Origin: Siniperca chuatsi
Taxonomy: Eukaryota > Chordata > Actinopteri > Centrarchiformes > Sinipercidae
Direction of reading: 5' to 3'
Assembly (NCBI RefSeq): GCF_020085105.1
Contig: NC_058058.1
Span: 5,367,675-5,431,674 of the forward strand
DNA length: 64,000 nucleotides
Shown here: piece by piece, positions 13,815-30,880 of the stretch
Layout of the letters: each line of letters opens with the position of its first letter
Position numbering within the stretch: position 1 is the stretch's first letter
The notes under the pieces: generated by a model
The model's database searches: none
The model's input: the letters and a program-made list of their open reading frames with translations, nothing else
Told to the model about the DNA's origin: nothing
Translations under genes and position numbers: made by a program

Positions 13815-16800
13815 GGGGAAAATAGGGATCAATGGGAATACCTCTTGAAAACAGGGCGAACAGGATGAAGATGTTAAAAATACGGAAAAGAGTTTAGCCA
13901 AATATCACTGGTGACTATGCAAAACAGACTAAGGAAAAAAAAGTGACTACTCTAAAAACAGACTTCCAAAAACAAGATGATCATCAAGACAGCCTGTGTC
14001 ACATGCTGCAGACAATATTAGTCTTAGTGCTTTTTAAAATAAAGAACACAATTCCAATAAACCCTTTTTCTGCCTGGTGCAAAGAAGGTGTTTATGCTGA
14101 AAAGAGGCACTTAGCTCCTTCATAGGAATAGCAGTATCCTAGATACTAGATGGAGACGAAGTGACATATCTCACCCTGATCACAGCATCTCTCTTGTTCT
14201 TGGCCTCTCCAATGCGAGCGTCTTTCTGAACCTGGGCTGTTCGAGCCTTCCCCAGTGAATGCAGATAATCCTGTGTACCAGAAAGAGACAGGAAAGTTAG
14301 ATGCACATTCTTCATTCAAGGCCGATTTAATCCAAGATGCAGAAAATTCCTTCTATTTTTGTGCTACCATGATGTTGCTATGGCAGCTCTTTCTGAGTGA
14401 GAAATGTGCACCTCGATGGCCTGTGTGATTCTTTTGTGTGCAGTTTTCCCCCCTTTTTATTTGAATTAGGAGTTAATCTATTTGTTACCCACTAAATACA
14501 CATCAAATCAAACTATATAATAAAAAAGTTACTACCCGGAAAATACTTGTTTGAAGATATGTGGATACCTGATCGTCATGAACATCTTTGAGTGTGTAGC
14601 TGACCACGCTGATGCCCATGTTGACCAGGTCAGAAGAAGCCACCTTAAAAACCTGCTCTGAGAACTTCTTTCGGTCCTTGTAGATCTCCTGTAAGATGAA
14701 GACGTTAGATAGGTTTTACATGTTCAGCCCTGTTAGAATCATCTGTGTTTAATGCAGGCGTCTCTGTGTGCCTTTACAGTTGAGAAGCAATGTGACATTA
14801 ACAAACCTTTAACATGAACCTCACTCTTTTAGTCAAATACTCACTGATCTTTGTTATGGAGTAAATCTGTCACGAACAGGGAAACATGGTTTCATTACTG
14901 ACTAGGGCTTTAAACCCTGAATTTAAACTCCAGGAAATCCAACACTGAAACTAACAACCTTCTTACCTCAACAGTCAGGTGGGCGATGATGGCCCGCTGG
15001 TGTCCCTCCAGCGTCTCCAAGGCGATGTGAGCAATCTCGGCCTCTGACTTCCCCATGAACATTTGGCAGGCTGCAGCCAGCATCTGTTTATTCTGACCCT
15101 GGATCTTCATCTGTACGAAACAGCAACTTCGTTTATTATTATTAAGACTACAGTGAAACACTGACATGATCGCTGGGTTCATTCCCCATGCGCACAATAA
15201 ATAGGAGTCCAGCAAAACAGCAGCTGGTGTTGTATGCAAACCAATACATGACGCTCTGATATTCTAAAACAAATCATATGAGATGAGAGATCTGTTGTCA
15301 TATGTGGCTGAAACTACATTTGGATGGGAATAGGGACTTACACTTGAATGCATACAAGTTGGTACTCATCCCTGATGCTGAGATTTTGACATTTTTGGGC
15401 TGCTTGATTCACTACATTAAATACATGCAAGGGTATGTATGTCTTTTTTGGTAAATGTCACACACTCAGAGATGTGGAGGAGCCATGATGGGCAACCTGC
15501 CTGAGTAGATACACAAACCTTCCAGCTACATCTAGATTATACAGTTCAGCAGTGTTTAGATGGCAACTGATGGATGACTCAAAGAAACTATTTGTCCATT
15601 CGTCTACACCTGTCCGCCTGAGCAAAACCTCCCCCTGCTTCACCTGTGAAGCAGCATGCTGTTTCCTCTGCAGTGAGGCACACTGACCTGGGCTATCCCG
15701 GTTACAGAGACCGGCACCCCGTGGCGGGTGTAGACTTTATCGCTCTTCACATTCAGAGTCAGAGTGTTCAGGGAGATCCTGGAGAGAGGCAGGGTAAGAC
15801 ATGTAAAGGAAAAGATGATTATTGATTGATTATCCACTGCTCTAATGGTATACATTAAAGTGTAGTCATTCCCTTGTACTCATACTGAGTTGCAAGCACT
15901 GAGTGCAGGATTTTACAGCCACAGGACCAAGGCTAACACTCAGACAAACAAAACACAAACAAAACCAAATCTGGTGCCATATGATGAACTGAACCTGCAG
16001 GCTATATATGATTAATTTGACAGGGAGACAGAAATCTAATGGCTCTTGAGAGGTTAATGTACAGCACAAACAACATTATTAGACATAATACAGATCATCA
16101 TTTTTATTTGGTGGATGGTCAGTGTTCTGAATCTGTGTCTACCAGCCATCCAGGCACTACAACTGCGAATTTGCTAACCATATTTATAGGATTTATTACC
16201 TTTTTATCAATATCCTTTAGTTTAAAGTCACCCTTTCCTTCCCGGTTTGGATTTATATTTTTTGCTGTCAGTTAAAAATGTCTCCCAAATGCCAACAACG
16301 TGAAATGTAAATGAAGGTGTTAGATGCAGCAACACCAGAAATTAAACTAAAGATCGGTACACAACAGTGGATAGCAGAAGATAAAAAAACCTTCACGTTT
16401 GCCTACCTCTGTATCTGCTGAATGCACGGAACGACGAACACTCGGCCTCCAGCTATCATCATTGGAGGAGAACGACAGAACCCTGGGAGAGATGAGAGAC
16501 CAAACAGAGCCTCAAATCAGAGAGCTTAGACCGAGGTTGAGTGATATGAACAAATTATTGCAAAATAATGTTTTTCTCATTTTTTGGTCTAAGAATACTT
16601 AAGAAAATTTACACCACAAAACGTTGGTAGCATGTTTCACTTCAGAATTGGATATTCAACCAAAAACTGGTTAAGAAGCATGGACAGTCATTTTTTATAA
16701 CACATGTTAGTGTCTAAATATTTTGAAATATTTGTAAATATTTGTATATTAGGTACATTTTGTCCACTTTGAATGAATGGAAACTGATGAATAACAACAA

Positions 16801-16829
16801 TGACATACTCTTGCTTATGGTATTGTATG

Positions 16830-16865
<36 letters not shown>

Positions 16866-16939
16866 GATGTGGCCATTATGCAGGCCATCATTTTACCTGA
16901 CACCACCATAGCCTCGTTGGGACCACAGGTGTAGAACAT
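10246..16939 (-). CDS. flot1: Flotillin-1, complete, 12 coding exons, 424 aa
   Basis: Exons in transcript order: 16897-16939, 16407-16482, 15688-15778, 14967-15110, 14569-14688, 14175-14270, 13589-13741, 12864-13045, 11881-11926, 11540-11677, 10857-11021, 10246-10266. They total 1275 nt, in phase throughout with GT-AG introns, and give 424 aa against 427 in human FLOT1. The protein begins [15 protein letters not shown] and keeps Cys34 in VFVVPC, the known palmitoylation site. The SPFH/PHB domain spans roughly residues 1-190 ([43 protein letters not shown]). A Glu/Ala-rich coiled-coil flotillin region ([22 protein letters not shown]) follows, then a C-terminal segment ending GVSISQ. Role known for the family: hetero-oligomerises with flotillin-2 on the inner leaflet of membrane microdomains, scaffolding endocytosis and signalling. 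The last six residues (VTSRTD) come from a tiny final exon and are the least certain part. Confidence 0.96.
12070..12430 (+). mobile_element. Non-LTR retrotransposon (LINE) 3'-end fragment
   Basis: Text around 12090-12150 (ACAGGAAGTCATTCCTGCC, TGTGGCCATCAAACTC) is typical of the end of a fish LINE reading frame. It is followed by an AT-rich 3' tail ending in the simple repeat TTTCTGATTCTGATTCTGAT (12410-12430). Its segment CTCAATAAGCTACACTTAAC recurs at about 24012 in the tubb intron, confirming a dispersed family. The clade (Rex or L2-like) is not determined. Confidence 0.6.
12630..12850. repeat. Possible decayed SINE-like fragment
   Basis: It contains AGTATCTTGCCTAGGGACAC, similar to the 'gtcttgcccaaggacac' motif of a widespread fish repeat; a related motif (GGTCTTGCCTAAGGACAC) is at about 25057. 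Ends not defined. Confidence 0.3.
13125..13445. repeat. Dispersed repeat with GTGTTTACA(T/C)G motifs
   Basis: The block lies in a flot1 intron and repeats GTTTACA words (13131, 13190, 13223, 13346, 13424) with inverted-looking ends (TGCGTTTACATTG / GGTGTTTACACGCCC). This suggests a non-autonomous DNA element. No target duplication was established. Confidence 0.35.
13745..13812. repeat. (GA)n microsatellite in the flot1 intron before exon 7
   Basis: About 34 uninterrupted GA units on the plus strand. On the flot1 transcript this is (UC)n and forms the polypyrimidine tract next to the acceptor of the exon beginning at 13741, only a few bases away. Confidence 0.97.
16838..16862. repeat. Poly-A (+) / poly-T (-) tract in flot1 intron 1
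   Basis: A homopolymer of about 26 A on the plus strand, just downstream (in transcript sense) of the first flot1 coding exon. Confidence 0.9.
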
Positions 16940-17419
16940 GTTTGCTGATCCTCCCTCAGACTGAAAACCAAAGAAAGTAGTAGAATAATCCATAAAAGAA
17001 GTCACAAATAAAGTCCCATCTTGCAAACTCCATTTCATAGAGGCATCACTTCTACTATATACACATTTATTTTATGATCTTATTTTCAAAAATAAGGCCT
17101 CCAAAAATTAGTAACAGTTTACGTTGTAACACTATGACTCCCATAATTAAAGAGGAGGGAGGGGCTGTGATGGACGCCAGAGAGCAGACCAGCAGGGCTA
17201 AAATCTAATTTACACAAATGTTGCGCAGTAAAATCCGCAAGATAAGCAGTAAGAATAACAGAAAACCCACACATTAGAGCCACTTGCTGAGGAAGAATAA
17301 CGCTGTAAAAATCTGTATAACGTTACTCTAACGGTTAGCTGTCAATCCATGAATCAATTTGGCACACACATTTGTTTATACAATAAGAATGGATGTGGAT
17401 AGAGGGGTAATATAGCCAC

Positions 17420-17500
17420 ACACTTACCGGGTAGTGTATAAACGATGTGGTTTAGGGAGAGTAGGGTGAAAATGGCGGAATAAGTAGCGGTCTGTCTTTG
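17420..17500 (-). promoter_or_regulatory. flot1 non-coding first exon and core promoter
   Basis: The coding exon at 16897-16960 starts with an acceptor (TTTTCAG), so there is an upstream exon. A consensus donor CCG|GTAAGTGTG lies at 17428 on the minus strand, giving a non-coding exon from about 17428 upward. AAAATGGCGG at 17469-17478 (plus-strand reading) fits a YY1 site, which is common at TATA-less housekeeping start sites. The exact start is not known. Confidence 0.55.
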
Positions 17501-17630
17501 TTAAAATGAATATAATTTTATCGCAAGTGACGGTTATTCCCATAAGATGCCAGCTGATGCGGTCAGTAAGTACAACACGGACTGCAGCTCAGCGGCTTGT
17601 ACTGAGCATGCCCATCATTCAAACTGTGTG

Positions 17631-17647
17631 CGTCCGCCATCTAGTGG
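17631..17647 (-). promoter_or_regulatory. Candidate CTCF site between flot1 and tubb
   Basis: The minus strand reads CCACTAGATGGCGGACG. Its first 13 bases match the CTCF core consensus CCASYAGRKGGCR at every position. It lies in the divergent flot1-tubb spacer, about 200 bp upstream of the flot1 first exon. This is a motif match only. Confidence 0.4.
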
Positions 17648-18363
17648 CGTGGTGGGGAACTGAGTACACCCGGTTCATATACAGTCTGTGGTTTACACTG
17701 GGACCTGGTTCCGTATGATCCTCCTCAATCTTTTTGCCTCACTGTAAATGGGCTTGTAAAATACTTTCATCCATGAAGTAACTATAGGCACCATGTAAAC
17801 TAACACGGTCCAATGCATACAATTTATTCAAATGTATTGTAAAACATTGTACCTTTACTTCATTATCAATATGTGTATAACATACATGTTTCTCCAACTC
17901 CAAATTAGATAAATGCATGCCAAAATGTGTGTATGTAGTGTATTATTTTAAAACTCAGGAACTACAAATATATCCAGATGTAGGGGTAAATCTTGTAATA
18001 ATGTGTCGCTCCCTTCTTTATAATCACCAAGCTCTTCATAAAAAGTCAGATCTTTAAAATCTTACATAATTTCCAGTGAAACATAAACTGAAAGTAATTT
18101 CCATTAGGTCACAGACCATTTTTATTTTATATTTTCAATTTTAAGTTTTACATTTATTCAGGATTATCTTGCATTTATATTTACTTAAGGGTCAACACTA
18201 GGTGATATCATTATATAAACTATGCTGATTACTAATAGCCTTCTTTAGTGTCCCTGCATTATGGCAACACAATAAGCAACTACTGCTATTCTATTGTATT
18301 CCCATTTTTGCTCCACACATTAAAGAAGTAGTAGGCCTTTTATTGTACATTAAACAGACATGT

Positions 18364-18600
18364 TAATTTTGTCTGAGTCAGTGTCTTCTTTTAAGTCTCT
18401 TCTCAAAAAGCATTTTTATCTGAAAACATGTCCTGATTTTACCTGAACTGGCTGTTTATGTTATTGCTTTTGTGTATTTTATTTCTTTATATTTCATCAT
18501 TCACTGTCGTATTTTATTTCTCTTGTTGTGAAGCACTTTGTACTTTGTTTTGATAAATGCTCTATAAATAAAGTTTTATCATTATTATTATTATTATTTT
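18364..18600 (+). mobile_element. LINE-type 3' tail ending in (ATT)n
   Basis: Reads TCTTTTAAGTCTCTTCTC near the start and later GAAGCACTTTGTACTTTG, then CTATAAATAAAGTTTTATC followed by (ATT)n. This is the usual 3' end of a fish non-LTR retrotransposon, inserted upstream of the tubb promoter. Confidence 0.5.
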
Positions 18601-18645
18601 ATTGCCTCTTTATAAAATGTAATAAAATAGAATATGACCTGCCCA

Positions 18646-18690
18646 TTCTATTCTATTCTATTCTATTCTATTCTATTCTATCATATTATA
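18646..18690. repeat. (TTCTA)n pentanucleotide microsatellite
   Basis: About seven perfect TTCTA units followed by degenerate ones, about 130 bp upstream of the tubb CCAAT boxes. Confidence 0.9.
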
Positions 18691-18779
18691 TTCTATTCTG
18701 CATTGTTTCATTGAGTTTAATGGAGCTCCAACGAGGCAGTGATGACAAAACCCGGCACTCCCTTTCCTCTTCCGGTCCT

Positions 18780-19021
18780 TGCCTTTGAGTCAAGGAAACC
18801 CCTTTAGAAACCCGTTCAGCCAATCAGCGGCGGGGCTACAGCGACAGCAGCCAATCATTAGCGTGAACGGCGTCATGGAAGCGTCCCCAAACTATAGCCC
18901 CGCCTGGGAGACTCGGCGCAGCCTGCAGCCTGTCAGCCAGTCTGTCTGGGTCCAGTCAGTAGTTCAGCAGCGCCGCCTTATCTCTGCTACACTTTACTTT
19001 CATCACCAACTACCATCCATC
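18780..19021 (+). promoter_or_regulatory. tubb promoter and 5' UTR
   Basis: GC-richer DNA directly upstream of the tubb start. Two CCAAT boxes lie at 18820-18824 (AGCCAATCAGCGG) and 18851-18855 (AGCCAATCATTAG), 31 bp apart, the dual arrangement bound by NF-Y. A TATA-like CTATAG lies at about 18892, so transcription probably starts near 18920, leaving roughly 100 nt of 5' UTR before the ATG at 19022. Confidence 0.65.
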
Positions 19022-27037
<8,016 letters not shown>

Positions 27038-29440
27038 AAAAAAGCAAGGAAAATTCAAGTAACATGAGCTGAAAAAAGTTAATAACCAAAAAGAAAAAAA
27101 TCTTAAAAAAAGTGGAAAAAAAAATTGTGATAAGGAATGTAGCAGAACAGATAAGGAAGGCTGGTTAGAGAAACATGGGGGTCTGAACTGGTTAACGGAG
27201 GGATAGAAACGATGGGATGAAGTAAGAATGAAAGTTGAATGTAGGCAGAGAAAACGAAAGAGAAGCAGGTGAGAAACAGGATAAAAATCACATGACCAAA
27301 TTAATGTGCCATGGTTTAAAGTTTATTGTGACGCCGTGTAGACCAGTTTTACCAAGACTAGCCTCCCTTTTACACTAAGTTCTTGTCTTGTAGCAAATGC
27401 ACTAATCAGAAGCACTTCTTAAACTTCACTTTAAATCACGTAAGATTATCTTTTCCTGTTTCCTAGAAAGTAAAAAGAAATTACTCTGAAAAATAAAGGA
27501 AGTAATCATGGTGGCTTTGTACTGTAAAGTTAATTCCACCTTGAACAAATGTGCTAAATGGTTTGATGACTGATTTAAAGTGTAATAATACACTTATATT
27601 CACTCACACTCGCAAACAAGCTTGTAAATTTTGCCAAATATTATTGATATGACATTACCTTCTGCATGAGAAACAGTATTTTACATTCCTTGAAAAAATA
27701 AATATCTGTGCTTCTGAGTTAGCAGTCAGAAAAGTCCAACTTTGGATGTTTTATTCCAGAGTTAAAGCATTTAAACAAGGGTGAAGTCAAAGAATATCAA
27801 GTGTTAGAAACCCTATAACTGTGACTTTGATTGTTTTGGAGAAACCAGACCTACTTCCTTGAGTGAACTTCAGAAATATGAAATCATGCCATTATCAGTG
27901 TTAATTACTTTTATCAGTGTTCATTACTTTTGCCATTTTTGTCAGCATTCAAGATCCACTCTCAAAGATAAATGTGAATTTGGGTAGTAGTTGGGACAAC
28001 ACTGTCAGTATTTTCTTCCTCACTGAGGCATGTACTGTAAGTAAATTGATCAGCACACGTTTTTTTTTTTTTTACTGCTTTCGTCCTTTGCATCCTTTTT
28101 AAGATTGCGTGTGAGATAGAAAACATTCTGGTAGATTCAGTCTTCATAACAAATCCTCATGATCAGGTCATTGTTTTCTCACTTCAGTTGTAACTTTTAT
28201 TTCATTCAGAAAGCACAAAATTAAAAATGTCAGATTTAATAGACATTTTTTAAGAAGTTTTTTTGTAAAAGAGCCTGCAGCCAATTCAACATATTTTATA
28301 TCAGTAATTGCAAATTCTGCAAGTTGTCAATGAGAACAAATCTCTGTTTCATTGAATTCCTGACAAGATTTCAGTAAGATACATTTTCATAGTTTTAATG
28401 CAACAGCAGCAGGATTTTTCTCAGACGCCAGCCAACGTCATGAGGACAATCACACACTGCAGATGCCCAGAACCCAGGTCAGGTCATGGAAAGCATATTA
28501 GCCTTTGCCTGATCTGTTTTCCATTACCTACTATTTGGGGACCTGAGATTTTAGACTCAAAAAGGCCTGAGCTCATCTTGACTAGAAGCATCTTTACTGT
28601 TGTTGGATTAGAACCATGTATCTGCCAAGTATTATATTTAAAAACTGCATTTGTTTTTTCTCTGAACTCCATGTATTTATATTTAAATATACATTTTTGT
28701 AATAGATTTCATGGGCCCAGTGGTCATGGGAATTACTCTAAACACAAATGACCACAAATTGGATTCAAGTATGGAAAATATCAGCAGTGTCACCTGCAAA
28801 TAATCCGTATGCTAAACCTCCAACAAAGTGACATGAATGAGCAGAGGATGTATTTTAAAGTATTAAAATCATGGAGAGAAGTTGAAGAATGCATGTTTTC
28901 CTTTTTTACTTTATCTCATCACAGTGAGAACTTCCAGCATTTTTCTGCATCTACAGCTCACTCTTGGTGCCCAGAAATGTCCAGTTCAACAGCTCAACTT
29001 CTGATGCTTGTGTATATCTGACATCTCATGAAGTCAGTTTAACATTGTAATTATTAAGGATTCTTGAACCACTTTTCAAAAATAAAATGCCTGGGTACTT
29101 TCACATTTGAAAGAAAAAGGAAAAACACCAATTTGCAGTTGTTTTGGCCTGTGAAGAAGTGCATAATGTTTACACTCTGAGCCTATTATTTGATCCTCAA
29201 CCATGCTGTCTGTATGTCTGTGTGTTTTTATTGTTTGTTAGTATATTTTTTAATTCCTGTGGAACGTTTGGGATCCCAGTGACTGAAACATTTGCAAGAA
29301 ATAAAAAGGCATTTGTGGGAAAAAGCTTCCAGGACATCGTTACACTTCTTATGATAACAACAAATGGAATGAGAGTTGCAGTGTGAAGGCAAGCATACAA
29401 AAACATCTGACATCTTTGACATCTCAAAAACATGGTCATG
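27038..29440 (+). other. tubb 3' UTR and downstream non-coding DNA
   Basis: The first ~450-660 bp probably form the tubb 3' UTR, judged by AATAAA at 27492-27497 and 27697-27702. The rest is AT-rich without a recognisable exon. Confidence 0.5.
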
Positions 29441-29448
29441 TGAATTGA

Positions 29449-29690
29449 CTGTAGGGCTGCAACTAAGGATTATTTTCATTTCAAGTTCCCAGAGTCCAAA
29501 GTATCAAATGTTTTTTTGTCTGACCAACAGGCCAGAACCAAAATATATTCAGTTTATGTTATAAAAGCAACAAATCCTCACATTTGAGGTGTAATCCAGA
29601 TAAATTAATTAAATGATTAATTGATCATCAAAATTGTTGGATATTCTGTCAATTGACTAATAGATTAATTGAGCAGTTATTTCAGAACTA
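29449..29690 (+). repeat. Second copy of the 'GGGCTGCAACTAA' dispersed element
   Basis: Starts TAGGGCTGCAACTAAGGATT, has CAAAATATATTCAGTTTATG in the middle, and ends in AATTGACTAATAGATTAATTG. It is a diverged relative of the element in tubb intron 1. Confidence 0.5.
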
Positions 29691-29929
29691 GTTCACTTAA
29701 TTTATACAGGAAATGATCTTTAATAAATTAGTCTTGGTTATTTTACTTAAACTCTATGTAATAAATGTCAAGACTCATTAAATAGAATGAAAACCCAAAA
29801 AGGGCAGCAGGGGAGTGTATGATATGTGTGTGTCCATAAATGAGTAAATAAATAGCAAATAGGGCTCATTAAATTTCAATCTAATTGTAAATCAGGCCCT
29901 CAGACAGCCCCTGAACCACTTGAGTGTTT

Positions 29930-30125
29930 AGGGGTGGAGAGGGGTCATTCCATACCATGGAAAGCAGCGATGCCAGAGGCTGAGACCAAAAATCAGGACC
30001 CGGGACAGCGTCAGCACCGCAAACGGAGTACAGGTCAGAAATTCAGGACCATGGAAAGCAGCGCCATATGGGGCTGGGAATGACCCATGACCTCGGACAG
30101 AGGTAGCTAACATTATTGCTTTACT
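29930..30125 (+). repeat. Low-copy repeat with internal duplication, related to 38680-38800
   Basis: It contains ACCATGGAAAGCAGCG twice (29955 and 30048). It also has GGACAGCGTCAGCACCGCAA and GGGCTGGGAATGACC...CCTCGGACAG, recognisable in diverged form at 38692-38795 (GGATAGCGTCTGCACCACAA, GGGCTGGGAAAGATT, CCCTCGGACAG). The two lie on either side of the minisatellite gene pair in the same orientation. Confidence 0.45.
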
Positions 30126-30570
30126 GCTGCTGAAACTGCATACATACTCGTAACACTTCATTCCTAAAACCTAATTTTGTGTTGTCTTTCAAATACAGGT
30201 TGTATAATACTGACAATCACTGAATATTACTGCGACCAGCTGAGCTAATAAACTGGACTTATCTATTAACCAGCAGGACTTGAGTCTGACTTACACATCT
30301 ACAGCTATGAAATGTAATTTCTCATTTTATTTATTTATAATTAAATTGAATTCAGTTTTGATGTTTTATTTGATCTTGATTTTATTTAATATTATTATTT
30401 TAATTTAAAATGTGGGAGGAAACCGAAGCACTCGGAGTAAACCCACACCAACACAGTGAGCACGCGTGTGCTTCTCACAGCAAGGAGGTCAAGGCCCAGA
30501 ACTGAACCCTCACCTTATTGCTGCGAGGCCACAGTGTTGAACACTGAGGTATCTGTGCGGCCCTGTGAGA

Positions 30571-30669
30571 CCTGAAGTCCTGCGTCACATCCAGCTTATC
30601 CTCTGTGCTACTAGTCGAACTGAGGCTAGTAGCGCAGAGGATAAGCTGGACATGAGGTGGGACTTCAGG
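30571..30669. repeat. Imperfect inverted repeat (44-nt arms)
   Basis: Arms 30571-30614 and 30626-30669 are reverse complements with about six mismatches around an 11-nt spacer. The core TCCAGCTTATCCTCTG pairs perfectly. It lies just downstream of the 3' end of gene copy A. Confidence 0.8.
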
Positions 30670-30880
30670 CCCCAATAGACCTTTTTCACAGCAGAGGTTT
30701 TGACTTGTCATAGCAGGAGCCAGCATGCACAATACCAGGACCCTGGAACTAGCTCAACTAAATGGAATTGAGTCGTTTTAAATTTTATCAATTATACTTG
30801 TGCTTTTCCTGCTGTGACAAGCCAAAATGTCTGCTGGGAAAAATGTCTGGTCCACCCACCCACCCTAAGACCGCCAATGA

